Shown: positions 55,499 to 63,514 of the stretch, one piece after another
How positions within the stretch are numbered: the stretch's first letter is position 1
How the letters are laid out: each line of letters opens with the position of its first letter
Origin: Thiocystis violascens
Lineage (GTDB): Bacteria > Pseudomonadota > Gammaproteobacteria > Chromatiales > Chromatiaceae
DNA length: 64,000 nt
NCBI GenBank assembly: GCA_020721065.1
Contig: DYNM01000007.1
Location: forward strand, 1 to 64,000
Reading direction: 5' to 3'
The notes under the pieces: generated by a model
Seen by the model: the letters and a program-made list of their open reading frames with translations, nothing else
Databases searched by the model: none
What the model was told of the DNA's origin: nothing
Translations under genes and position numbers: made by a program

Positions 55499-55531
55499 AA
55501 AAAGAAAATGGAAGCGGCAGCGTCTTTTTGC

Positions 55532-55987
55532 TTATTGCATTATTTTAGCGCGTTGGCTTGACCGTTTTACAGTGCTGGGTGGCGCGTTGTGTCGATCCAG
55601 TAAATGCTGCAAATTCACTGCATTGAGATAACTATCAATGCGTTCATTTAATTCATACCACAGCGCATGAGTTAAACAAGGTCGATTGTTTTGGCAATTC
55701 CCCGCTCCGCCGCAGCGCGTTGTATCAAGATTATCATCGACGGCGCGAATCACATCAGCCACTGAAATCTCCGCTGGCGGTCGCGTTAATAAATATCCGC
55801 CGCCGGGCCCGCGCACACTGCGGACGAGCTGACAACGCCGTAATTTGGCAAATAATTGTTCTAAATATGAAAGCGAAATCACTTGCCGCTCCGCAATATC
55901 TGCCAGCGGAATTGGCCCTTGCGTTTGTTCAATTGCTAAATCCAACATTGCAGTCACGGCATAACGCCCTTTGGTGGTCAATTTCAT
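55532..55987 (-). CDS. iscR: Rrf2-family Fe-S regulator IscR
   Basis: 151 residues. [49 protein letters not shown] is the winged helix, GPGGGYLL the wing. The three cysteines C-x5-C-x5-C with a following THALW ([20 protein letters not shown]) hold the 2Fe-2S cluster as in E. coli IscR. It represses iron-sulfur assembly genes when clusters are plentiful. The usual downstream iscSUA genes are missing here; a terminator and the island follow instead. cysE lies 30 bases upstream. Confidence 0.95.
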   Translation of the reverse strand: MKLTTKGRYAVTAMLDLAIEQTQGPIPLADIAERQVISLSYLEQLFAKLRRCQLVRSVRGPGGGYLLTRPPAEISVADVIRAVDDNLDTTRCGGAGNCQNNRPCLTHALWYELNERIDSYLNAVNLQHLLDRHNAPPSTVKRSSQRAKIMQ

Positions 55988-56017
55988 TCAATGTTCTCGC
56001 TCAAATCCGCATGGACA

Positions 56018-56779
56018 TCACGCCGGTGGTGGCGGCGATTCCAACACCACCGCATCTAAATCAGCGTCGTGCTCGAAATGTGGCACCGTTTGACCGTGTT
56101 CCAATGCCAGCGTTAATGCTTCCAGCCGCTGATCCATGTGATGAATGTGATCGAGCATCCGATTGATCGCATTGGCTATCGGATCGGGCGCATCGCGGGT
56201 CGCGCCATACGCATCAAAACCGATGCGTTGCGCCGTGTCAGCGCGACGTTGTGCCGCCGCATCGCTGGCGGGTTCAATAATCCGCCCCGGCACTCCCACC
56301 GCCGTCGCGCCGGCTGGCACCGTTTTGACGACCACCGCATTCGAGCCAATCCGCGCCCCGTCGCCAATCTCAATCGGGCCGAGCACCTTTGCACCCGCAC
56401 CAACCACGACATCGCGCCCCAACGTCGGATGGCGCTTGCCTTTTTGCCAACTGGTGCCGCCGAGCGTCACGCCGTGATACAGCGTGCAATCGTCACCAAT
56501 CACCGCCGTCTCGCCAATCACCACGCCCATGCCGTGATCAATAAAAAAGCGCCGTCCAATCACCGCGCCGGGATGAATTTCAATACCCGTAAACAAGCGA
56601 GCGATATTCGCTACTGCTCGCGCCAGCCATTTGAAATGCCGTTGCCACAGGCGATGCGCCAGCCGATGCGCTAACACGGCATGAAAGCCCGGATACAGCG
56701 TGAGAATTTCAAAACGATTCCGCGCTGCCGGATCGCGCTCAAACACGCAGGCGAGGTCTTCTTTTAAGCGTTCAAACAT
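56018..56779 (-). CDS. cysE: Serine O-acetyltransferase
   Basis: 253 residues. [45 protein letters not shown] opens the protein. The left-handed beta-helix carries [47 protein letters not shown] with the catalytic Asp-His pair. [34 protein letters not shown] completes it. It makes O-acetylserine for cysteine synthesis. The C-terminal 70 residues extend past the usual end and are acidic. The pairing with iscR links cysteine supply with Fe-S assembly, a common arrangement. Confidence 0.95.
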   Translation of the reverse strand: MFERLKEDLACVFERDPAARNRFEILTLYPGFHAVLAHRLAHRLWQRHFKWLARAVANIARLFTGIEIHPGAVIGRRFFIDHGMGVVIGETAVIGDDCTLYHGVTLGGTSWQKGKRHPTLGRDVVVGAGAKVLGPIEIGDGARIGSNAVVVKTVPAGATAVGVPGRIIEPASDAAAQRRADTAQRIGFDAYGATRDAPDPIANAINRMLDHIHHMDQRLEALTLALEHGQTVPHFEHDADLDAVVLESPPPPA

Positions 56780-56977
56780 TCCAAACTGTCCTTTAATGCG
56801 ATTTCAGTTGTCACAATGGATATTGTGTGGTTTATACACAAGTTCATATTAAGAACGACGCAATAAAAATACAACGCACTGATTGAATTGATAGTGATCA
56901 ATTCACAACACAATACAATCACCGCACCTGTTGCGTATTTTACCCGGATTAAAAAAAAGCGGCTTTCACTTGTGAAC

Positions 56978-57751
56978 ATGACGTTAATCGACACCCACTG
57001 CCATCTGGATCACAGCGCGTTTAATTTAGATCGCGCCGCTATTTTGCACCGCTGCGCCGCTGCTGGAGTACGCACTATCGTCGTGCCGGGCGTCACGGCA
57101 GCGCATTGGTCGCAGGTGTTGGCGCTGTGCGCAGCGCCGCCACCAAACGGGCTGGCGCTGTATCCGGCGTTGGGCGTGCATCCGCTGAGTTGCGCCGCGC
57201 ATCAGGACGCAGATTTGCAGGAATTAGCGGCAAGTGGGCGACGGCAGCCGCTGGTGGCAATCGGCGAGATCGGTTTGGATTTTTATGGTGGCAACGCAGC
57301 AGGGGCGCAACCGAGATGGTTTGAGATGCAGCTAGAAATTGCACAAGAGCTTGATTTACCAGTGTTATTACATGTGCGCCGCGCACACGACGCAGTGTTG
57401 TTGACGCTGCGGCGCTTTCCGCACCTCACCGGCATCGTTCACGCGTTTAACGGGAGTTGGCAGCAGGCGCAGCAGTATTTGGCGCGAGGTTTCAAGCTCG
57501 GATTTGGCGGAATGCTGACTTTTACTCATGCGACAAAATTGCGCCGACTGGCTGCCGAGTTGCCGCTGGAGGCGCTGGTGTTGGAAACCGACGCGCCAGA
57601 GATGAGTGGCGCGGCACATCGTGGCGAGCGCAACAGCCCGGAATATCTGCCCGACGTTCTCGCCACTCTCGCCCAACTGCGTGACTGCGCGGCGGCTGAA
57701 CTCGCTGCGATCACGACTGCCAACGCTCGTGCGGTGTTGCGGCTGCCATGA
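56978..57751 (+). CDS. tatD: TatD-family metal-dependent hydrolase
   Basis: 257 residues from ATG 56978 (MTLIDTHCHLDH); an in-frame extension upstream is not family-like. Metal ligands are seen in DTHCHLDH, AIGEIGLDFY, VLLHVRRAHDA, GIVHAFNGSW and LETDAPEMS. The family are 3'-5' exonucleases or nucleases. It overlaps tcdA by 4 bases (ATGA), so both are made from one message. Confidence 0.93.
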   Translation: MTLIDTHCHLDHSAFNLDRAAILHRCAAAGVRTIVVPGVTAAHWSQVLALCAAPPPNGLALYPALGVHPLSCAAHQDADLQELAASGRRQPLVAIGEIGLDFYGGNAAGAQPRWFEMQLEIAQELDLPVLLHVRRAHDAVLLTLRRFPHLTGIVHAFNGSWQQAQQYLARGFKLGFGGMLTFTHATKLRRLAAELPLEALVLETDAPEMSGAAHRGERNSPEYLPDVLATLAQLRDCAAAELAAITTANARAVLRLP

Positions 57752-58485
57752 GCGCCAATTCTGAGCTGCCGCTGTACGCCCGCACGCACATCTTGGTTGG
57801 TGAAACGGGCATTGAACGGCTGCGCAGCAGTCATGTGTTTATCGCTGGCTTGGGCGGAGTGGGCGCATTTGCAGCCGAGGCGCTGACACGCGCTGGCGTG
57901 GGGGCGCTGACGTTGGCGGATCACGATCTGGTCACGGCATCAAATTTGAATCGGCAATTGCTGGCGCTGCATTCGACGCTGGGACGGCGCAAAACTGAGG
58001 TTATGGCCGAGCGCATTGCGGACATCAATCCGAGCTGTCAGGTGACGCTGATGGAGGATTTTCTGACTGCGGAGACGTTGGAACCGCTGCTGCGGACGGG
58101 GAATTTCACGGCGGTGATTGATGCAATTGATAGCTTAAACAGCAAGTTGGCGCTGCTGGAACTGGCGCTGCGCAGCGGAGTGCCGATTGTCAGCAGCATG
58201 GGCGCAGGCGGGCGCTTGGATCCGACGCAGGTGCAAATCAGCGAGTTGGCGCTGACGCAGAACTGTCCGCTGGCGCGGCAGGTGCGGCAACGGCTGCGCC
58301 GGCGCGGCGTGACGGAACCGTTGACGGTGGCGTGGTCGAATGAACTGCCGCGCCCGCCGTTGCCGCCAGAAATGCTGGAGCGCGGACGGGCGCGAGCGGT
58401 GAATGGGAGTGTCAGTTATGTGCCGGCGTTGTTTGGATTGATGTTGGCGGGAGTGGTGATAGAACGCATTGTGGCGGTAAATTAA
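57748..58485 (+). CDS. tcdA: tRNA threonylcarbamoyladenosine dehydratase
   Basis: 245 residues, E1/ThiF fold. The nucleotide loop is VFIAGLGGVGAFAAEALTRAGVGALTLADHD, with NLNRQLLALHSTLGRRKTEVMAERI and AIDSLNSKLALLELAL following. PIVSSMGAGGRLDPTQVQIS is the TcdA/CsdL hallmark. It converts t6A to its cyclic form in tRNA. It starts inside the tatD stop. Its 3' end abuts a repeat at 58486. Confidence 0.94.
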   Translation: MSANSELPLYARTHILVGETGIERLRSSHVFIAGLGGVGAFAAEALTRAGVGALTLADHDLVTASNLNRQLLALHSTLGRRKTEVMAERIADINPSCQVTLMEDFLTAETLEPLLRTGNFTAVIDAIDSLNSKLALLELALRSGVPIVSSMGAGGRLDPTQVQISELALTQNCPLARQVRQRLRRRGVTEPLTVAWSNELPRPPLPPEMLERGRARAVNGSVSYVPALFGLMLAGVVIERIVAVN

Positions 58486-58600
58486 GTTGGCAGTTAAAAA
58501 CCTAAAAATTTGATGATGAGTTGTCACTCTTTTTAATTATCGGATTAAAAAATAACCACTCATCAATAACGCGCTTCACTGACAACTGACAACTGACAAC
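58486..58600. repeat. Palindromic repeat element between tcdA and feoC
   Basis: It starts with GTTGGCAGTT and ends with three tandem ACTGACA heptamers (58578-58600), which are inverted relative to the start. Inside, TTGATGATGAGT near 58510 is mirrored by ACTCATCAATAA near 58560, so the whole of about 115 bases folds as an imperfect hairpin. It begins right after the tcdA stop and ends 5 bases from the feoC stop. It could act as a two-way terminator. Confidence 0.7.
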
Positions 58601-58604
58601 TTCT

Positions 58605-58820
58605 TTAACCCACCCATTCATACAATTCAATCTGCGCCGGATCGCAACTGGTGCAGCCACCGCAAGGCGTGTGCGCAGGCAATTTGCGAACGCGCCCCCG
58701 CTGTTCCAATAAATCCAACATCCCGCGCAGTGCCTCCGGTGCAATGTCAAACCGATATGACAAATCGCGCAGCGCCGCCCGCTGTTGCGTGCGTAAATAC
58801 TGAGATAATTCAGTCAGCAT
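58605..58820 (-). CDS. feoC: FeoC-like [Fe-S]-dependent small protein
   Basis: 71 residues from ATG 58820. MLTELSQYLRTQQRAALRDLSYRFDIAPEALRGMLDLLEQRGRVRKL is the FeoC winged helix. HTPCGGCTSC supplies three or four cysteines for a cluster. It stabilises or regulates FeoB. It lies 17 bases after feoB and ends next to the repeat element. Confidence 0.9.
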   Translation of the reverse strand: MLTELSQYLRTQQRAALRDLSYRFDIAPEALRGMLDLLEQRGRVRKLPAHTPCGGCTSCDPAQIELYEWVG

Positions 58821-58837
58821 GTTGCTTGTCCTGTAAC

Positions 58838-61174
58838 TTAAATGTGATGCAACGCCGGGCTGGAGTGAAAACGGCGCTGCCGGCGGGGCCACCAGCGCAG
58901 TCCCACAATCGTGATCACCAGCAAAGCCACCATCAAGCCCATCCATGCCGTCGCCGTTGCCGGATCACGGGCAAAATTGGCGCTTTGATAAACCAGCGTC
59001 GCCATGACGTAGCCCAAACCCGTCGTCCACAGCGTCGTAAACAGCGCCCAACCCGCTGAAGTTTCACGATAAATCGCGCCAATTGCGGCGACGCAGGGCG
59101 CGTACAGCAAGATGAATAACAGGTACGCAAATGCGCCCGCCGTGCCATCAAAACGCTCTGCCATCGCCACCGTGACGGCTTGTGCTTCGGCAGCAGCGGC
59201 TGGATCGCTCAAATCACCCAATCCCAACGGGTCCGCCCAACTGCCCAGTGCTGCCACCAAATTAGTTGGAATCGTTGCGACCGCTGCCGTGAGTCCGGCG
59301 CTCATATCAAACGGCGTTGCGTCCGCAGCATCTGCCACACCAGCAGGCGTTCCCAGCGCGGAATAGGTGGCGTTGAGAGTGCCAACCACCGCCTCTTTTG
59401 CTAACAAGCCGGTGAAAATGCCCACCGTTGCCGGCCAGTTGTCCGCATTCAATCCCATCGGCGCGAAGGCTGGCGCCAACGTGCGACCGACCGCCGCCAG
59501 CACGGAACGTTCGGAATCTTCATTGCCAAAACTGCCATCGCTGCCAATGCTGTTGAGTACGTTGAGCACCAGCACCATCGGCACAATCAACGCGCCAGCG
59601 CGGAGTACAAAACCGCTGGTGCGTTCCCAAGTTCGCCGTACTACGCCGCCCAACGTCGGCAGGTGATACGGCGGCAGTTCCATTACCAACGGCAGTGCTG
59701 CGCCATCCAACAAGGTGCGTTTCAGAATAAAGCCGGTGAAGACGGCAGCGATGATGCCGATGAGATACAGCGCAAACACCACGTTTTGTCCGCTGCTGGG
59801 GAAAAATGCAGCCGCAAACAGCGCATAAACCGGCAGCCGCGCTCCGCAGGACATGAATGGCACCATCAGAATGGTGACGATGCGATCTCGCGGTTGTTCC
59901 AAGGTGCGAGCTGCCATGATTGCCGGAACGTTGCAGCCAAATCCAACCAGTAATGGGACGAAGGCTTTGCCGGGTAAACCGATGACACGCATGAAGCGAT
60001 CCATGACGAAAGCTGCTCGCGCCATGTAACCGGAATCCTCCAGCACCGACATGAACAAATAGAGCGCGGCGATGATGGGAATGAAGGTGGCGACGACTTG
60101 AATGCCACCGCCAATGCCGTCTGCCACCACGAGCTGTAACCAAGCGGGCAATTGCCATGCAGTGAGCAGTGCTGCCGTGCCATCAACAAATAAAGTTCCG
60201 GCGGCTTGATCGAAGAAATCAATGAACGCGCCGCCGATATTGATTGTGAACATGAACAGCAAATACATCACGAGCAGAAAGATCGGAATGCCGAGTACGC
60301 GGTTGAGCACCACGCGATCAATGCGGTCGGTGAGCGGGCGGGAGACTTGACCGCTCTGGGTGACGACGCTGTGGGTGACGTGATGCGCAAATTGGTAGCG
60401 GGCATCCGCCACCAGAATATCTAGGTCATCCGCTGCGCTGCCGAGCAGGTGTTGTCTCTCGCGGCTGGGAATGTGCTCGCCAACCAGCCGCTGCGCGAGA
60501 TCATCGCCTTCTAACCAGCGAGCGGCTAACCAACGCGGCGGATCATTGTGTGCCACTGCGACTGGTAGCAGGCGCGGGAGCACGGCAGCGATGGCGCTTT
60601 CCAAAAGTTCGCCATACGGAATCGCCACTGGCGGCATTCCGCGTTCACCGCTGGCAGCGCGAGTCGCTACTTCCAGCACCGTGCGTTGCAAATCCTCCAA
60701 ACCTTGCCCGCTGGCGGCGACAATCGGCACCACTGGACAGCCGATTTGGGCGGCGAGCGCAGCAGTGTCGATGCGCAGACCGCGTGTTTGAGCGGTGTCC
60801 ATCATGTTGAGCGCCAGCACCAGCGGACGCCCCATTTCAAGCAGTTGGGTGGTGAGGTAGAGATTGCGCTCCAAACTGGTGGCATCGAGGATGTTCAAGA
60901 TGACATCGGCTTCGCGGGCGTGGACGAAATCGCGGGCGATGCGTTCATCAAGCGAGACGCTGTGCGCCGACACGTCGAGCGAATAGGTGCCGGGCAAATC
61001 AACCAACGTGAAAGCGGCGTCCTGATAGCGATAGCTGCCGGTTTTACGTTCGACGGTGACGCCAGACCAATTGCCGACGTGCTGGTGTGAGCTGGTCAAG
61101 GCGTTGAATAACGTCGTTTTACCGCAGTTGGGATTACCAACGACGCCGATGATGAAGGGACGCGACTTGGACAT
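58838..61174 (-). CDS. feoB: Ferrous iron transport protein B
   Basis: 778 residues. The N-terminal G domain has GNPNCGKTTLFNALTS (residues 13-28), LVDLPGTYSLD, and LNMMD for guanine. The membrane part contains several helices including two Gate motifs: GKAFVPLLVGFGCNVPAIMAARTL, and LPVYALFAAAFF. It takes up Fe(II) across the inner membrane. It is flanked by two feoA genes (upstream, adjacent without gap) and feoC (downstream). All core motifs look intact. Confidence 0.98.
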   Translation of the reverse strand: MSKSRPFIIGVVGNPNCGKTTLFNALTSSHQHVGNWSGVTVERKTGSYRYQDAAFTLVDLPGTYSLDVSAHSVSLDERIARDFVHAREADVILNILDATSLERNLYLTTQLLEMGRPLVLALNMMDTAQTRGLRIDTAALAAQIGCPVVPIVAASGQGLEDLQRTVLEVATRAASGERGMPPVAIPYGELLESAIAAVLPRLLPVAVAHNDPPRWLAARWLEGDDLAQRLVGEHIPSRERQHLLGSAADDLDILVADARYQFAHHVTHSVVTQSGQVSRPLTDRIDRVVLNRVLGIPIFLLVMYLLFMFTINIGGAFIDFFDQAAGTLFVDGTAALLTAWQLPAWLQLVVADGIGGGIQVVATFIPIIAALYLFMSVLEDSGYMARAAFVMDRFMRVIGLPGKAFVPLLVGFGCNVPAIMAARTLEQPRDRIVTILMVPFMSCGARLPVYALFAAAFFPSSGQNVVFALYLIGIIAAVFTGFILKRTLLDGAALPLVMELPPYHLPTLGGVVRRTWERTSGFVLRAGALIVPMVLVLNVLNSIGSDGSFGNEDSERSVLAAVGRTLAPAFAPMGLNADNWPATVGIFTGLLAKEAVVGTLNATYSALGTPAGVADAADATPFDMSAGLTAAVATIPTNLVAALGSWADPLGLGDLSDPAAAAEAQAVTVAMAERFDGTAGAFAYLLFILLYAPCVAAIGAIYRETSAGWALFTTLWTTGLGYVMATLVYQSANFARDPATATAWMGLMVALLVITIVGLRWWPRRQRRFHSSPALHHI

Positions 61175-61408
61175 TTAGAGGCGCTCCATTTCTAACACTG
61201 CTGCTTCAGCGCGACGCAGACTCAGCGCGGTGCCGCGCACGCGGATTTCAACCGGATCGCCGAGCGGCGCGACGCGCACCACTTCAAGCGCCACGCCGGG
61301 CGTGATGCCCATCGTCAACAAGGTGCGCCGATAAGCGCCGCCGCCGGATTGAAAGCTGCGCACTCGTCCGCGCTCGCCGCTGATAAAATCATTCAAAGTC
61401 AACGTCAT
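61175..61408 (-). CDS. feoA: FeoA domain protein, proximal to feoB
   Basis: 77 residues, one SH3-like FeoA domain: YRRTLLTMGITPGVALEVVRVAPLGDPVEIRVRGTALSLRRAEAAVLEM. The stop codon touches the feoB start, and its ATG overlaps the preceding feoA-like gene by 4 bases. It acts as an activator of FeoB. It lacks the N-terminal His-rich part of its neighbour. Confidence 0.94.
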   Translation of the reverse strand: MTLTLNDFISGERGRVRSFQSGGGAYRRTLLTMGITPGVALEVVRVAPLGDPVEIRVRGTALSLRRAEAAVLEMERL

Positions 61409-61713
61409 GTGTCAGCTCCAGCAACGAGAATTTTGGCGGCCATGCCTGCGCCGAGAGCGATGCGGGTGTCGCCACGAGCGACGACGACGCTGCCACCTTG
61501 CCGTTGTACGACGCGAACTTCAGCGCCTTGATTCAAGCCGAGTTCAGTGAGCCGCAATACCAGACTTTTGCCGCCGTGCAAGCTGTGAATGCAGACGGGT
61601 TCATTGTCGCTGGCCATCGTCAACGGGAAGGTTTTGAGCGTGTCCGCTGTGGGTGCGGTGGCGGGTGAAAATGCGGGAAAACCTCTGCCGTGAGAGTGCA
61701 TGAAATGCTGCAT
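61405..61713 (-). CDS. Second FeoA domain protein, with His-rich N-terminus
   Basis: About 102 residues from ATG 61713, which has GGAG before it; the frame is open to 61734. MQHFMHSHGRGFPAF is a His/Met-rich leader which may bind metal. The FeoA domain is CIHSLHGGKSLVLRLTELGLNQGAEVRVVQRQGGSVVVARGDTRIALGAGMAAKI. It heads the feoA-feoA-feoB-feoC operon, and a Fur-box-like site lies 22 bases upstream. Confidence 0.9.
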   Translation of the reverse strand: MQHFMHSHGRGFPAFSPATAPTADTLKTFPLTMASDNEPVCIHSLHGGKSLVLRLTELGLNQGAEVRVVQRQGGSVVVARGDTRIALGAGMAAKILVAGADT

Positions 61714-61735
61714 AAAAACTCCAACCAATGCCAAC

Positions 61736-61754
61736 GAATAAGAATGGTTCGCAT
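61736..61754 (-). promoter_or_regulatory. Fur-box-like site before the feo operon
   Basis: On the minus strand ATGCGAACCATTCTTATTC resembles the 7-1-7 Fur pattern (TGATAAT-x-ATTATCA) in the right half and partly in the left. Position, just ahead of a ferrous iron operon, supports it. Confidence 0.4.
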
Positions 61755-61850
61755 GGTAGGCGGCGATGTTCTTAAATGCAAACTCTTCTCAGCTTGGGGT
61801 CTTAATCTTGATCTAGGAGTGACGCAGTTACGATATAAGCGATTGTTTTA

Positions 61851-61868
61851 GTTGGCGGTTGTCAGTAA
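61851..61868 (+). repeat. Half-copy of the GTTGTCAG repeat at the lnt 3' end
   Basis: GTTGGCGGTTGTCAGTAA, identical to 44654-44671. Read on the lnt strand, its ACTGAC supplies the TGA stop of lnt after Cys-Phe-Tyr. So the same repeat ends two genes that run in opposite directions. Confidence 0.7.
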
Positions 61869-63499
61869 AAACAGCGTTCTGACTGTTTGAAATTCCCGCC
61901 AATGAACAGCAACACGCTCAAACCCAGCGCCAGCCCATTTCCCCATCTCACAAAAGGCGTGGCACCGCTGCGCGGTTGCACGACTGCGCTGGCGCTGCCG
62001 CGTTGAAAGGTCGGAACGCTGGCGCGAACCTGACCGCGTTCGTCGATGATGGCGGAGATGCCGGTGTTGGTGGCTCGCAGCAGCATTCGTCCGGTTTCTA
62101 AAGCGCGAAAACGGGCAATTTGCAGATGTTGGTGCGGAGCGAGCGAGTCGCCAAACCAAGCGTCATTGCTGACGTTGATGAGAAATTGCGCTTCCGGCAG
62201 CGCGGCTGCGACTTCGTGCGGAAAGGCGTCCTCATAACAAATAGATGCGCCAGCTTGCCATTTGCCGACTTGCAGCAACGGACGGGCGCTGGTGCCGGCG
62301 CTGAAATCGGACATCGGCACATCAAACAGTTCGGCCAGTGCGCCAAACGTGGTGCGCAGCGGGATGAATTCGCCAAACGGCACCAGATGGCGTTTGGCAT
62401 ATAACGCTTCATGGCTACCGATACTCAATAAGCCGTTGTAATACTGACCAGTTTTGAGATTCAACACCGGCAAACCCAGCACGATTTCTGCGCCTTCTTC
62501 CCGCGCTCGTGCCGCCAACGGCGTGAGCAGCGGCTCGCGCACGTCGTGCAAAAAATCGGTCAAGGCAGTTTCTGGCCACACAATCAGCGCCGCGCCAAAC
62601 TGTTCTCGCGTCAGCTCCAAATACGCCTGCGCGATCTGCTCACTCGCCTCCGGCGTCCATTTCAGCGCCTGCGGGATGTTGGCTTGGACGACGGCGGCGG
62701 TGAACGGAGCACCGCTCGGTTGTGTCCACTGCACCGTTTGCAACGCGCTGCCGCCGAGCCAGAGCGCGATGAGGCTGGTGATTGCCATCCAACGTTGCCG
62801 TCCGCGCCAATGCAGCCCGCCCCAAATCAAGCTGCCAGACAGCGCAACGCATAGACTCACGAGGTAAACGCCGCCGATGGGCGCGTAGCCAGCGAGCGGT
62901 GAGTTGAGTTGACTGTAGCCGAGGTTGAGCCACGGAAAGCCGGTGAACAGCCAGCCGCGCACCCATTCGAGAAGGAGGTAGCTGGCGGGGAGAATGAGAA
63001 AGAAGTTGGCAGTTGTCAGTTGTCGGTTGTCAGTTGGTGGTGTGAGCGCGTCTGCTGCAATGGGCGCTGGCGGTCGCGCTGTTCTAAATCTCCATCGCCT
63101 TGCCAATTTCACCACCTGATCACTGGCAACTGACAACTGACAACTGACAACTGTCAGCCGCGCCAGCCACCCGCTCACTCCGCTATAGAGCGCCATCAGC
63201 GCGATAAACAGCGCCGTTAATAACCACGCCAGCCAAGTGTCGATATTGCCGAATTCATTCAGGCTGATCCGAATCCACCACACGCCGCCGCCAAATAAAC
63301 CAATTCCGAATAACCAGCCGCGCCAAAATCCTTCGCGGGGCGTGGCATTGCGCAGGCTGTGCAGCAAGCCAGCAAATGCCAATGGTGCAATAACAAACCA
63401 TGCAAAAGGTGCAAAGCTCAATACCATTAACCCGCCGCTAAGAAGGGCAATTAAATTCGGCGCTTGTCGCCAACTCTTGATGATTAACTGCACATTCAT
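61862..63499 (-). CDS. lnt: Apolipoprotein N-acyltransferase, with in-frame repeat insertion
   Basis: 545 residues against about 510 in E. coli. It starts MNVQLIIKSW with at least five N-terminal membrane segments. The catalytic triad is visible as WPETAL (Glu), AKRHLVPFGEF (Lys) and GASICYEDAFP (Cys). It adds the third acyl chain to lipoproteins in the inner membrane. Residues 115-166 (from LTVVSCQLSVAS to QLTTAN) are encoded by a palindromic repeat and sit between membrane segments, where the family has a short loop. The rest is normal, so it may still work. lptG lies 15 bases upstream. Confidence 0.95.
   Translation of the reverse strand: MNVQLIIKSWRQAPNLIALLSGGLMVLSFAPFAWFVIAPLAFAGLLHSLRNATPREGFWRGWLFGIGLFGGGVWWIRISLNEFGNIDTWLAWLLTALFIALMALYSGVSGWLARLTVVSCQLSVASDQVVKLARRWRFRTARPPAPIAADALTPPTDNRQLTTANFFLILPASYLLLEWVRGWLFTGFPWLNLGYSQLNSPLAGYAPIGGVYLVSLCVALSGSLIWGGLHWRGRQRWMAITSLIALWLGGSALQTVQWTQPSGAPFTAAVVQANIPQALKWTPEASEQIAQAYLELTREQFGAALIVWPETALTDFLHDVREPLLTPLAARAREEGAEIVLGLPVLNLKTGQYYNGLLSIGSHEALYAKRHLVPFGEFIPLRTTFGALAELFDVPMSDFSAGTSARPLLQVGKWQAGASICYEDAFPHEVAAALPEAQFLINVSNDAWFGDSLAPHQHLQIARFRALETGRMLLRATNTGISAIIDERGQVRASVPTFQRGSASAVVQPRSGATPFVRWGNGLALGLSVLLFIGGNFKQSERCFY
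63004..63157. repeat. Palindromic heptamer-bordered repeat inside lnt
   Basis: It begins GTTGGCAGTTGTCAGTTG and ends with tandem ACTGACA heptamers and CTGTCAG, inverted to each other. Inside, GGTGGTG near 63035 is mirrored by CACCACC near 63108. About 154 bases long, it keeps the lnt frame and adds about 52 residues. It has the same borders as the element at 58486-58600. Confidence 0.8.
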
Positions 63500-63514
63500 T
63501 GTAATTCCTCAGCG

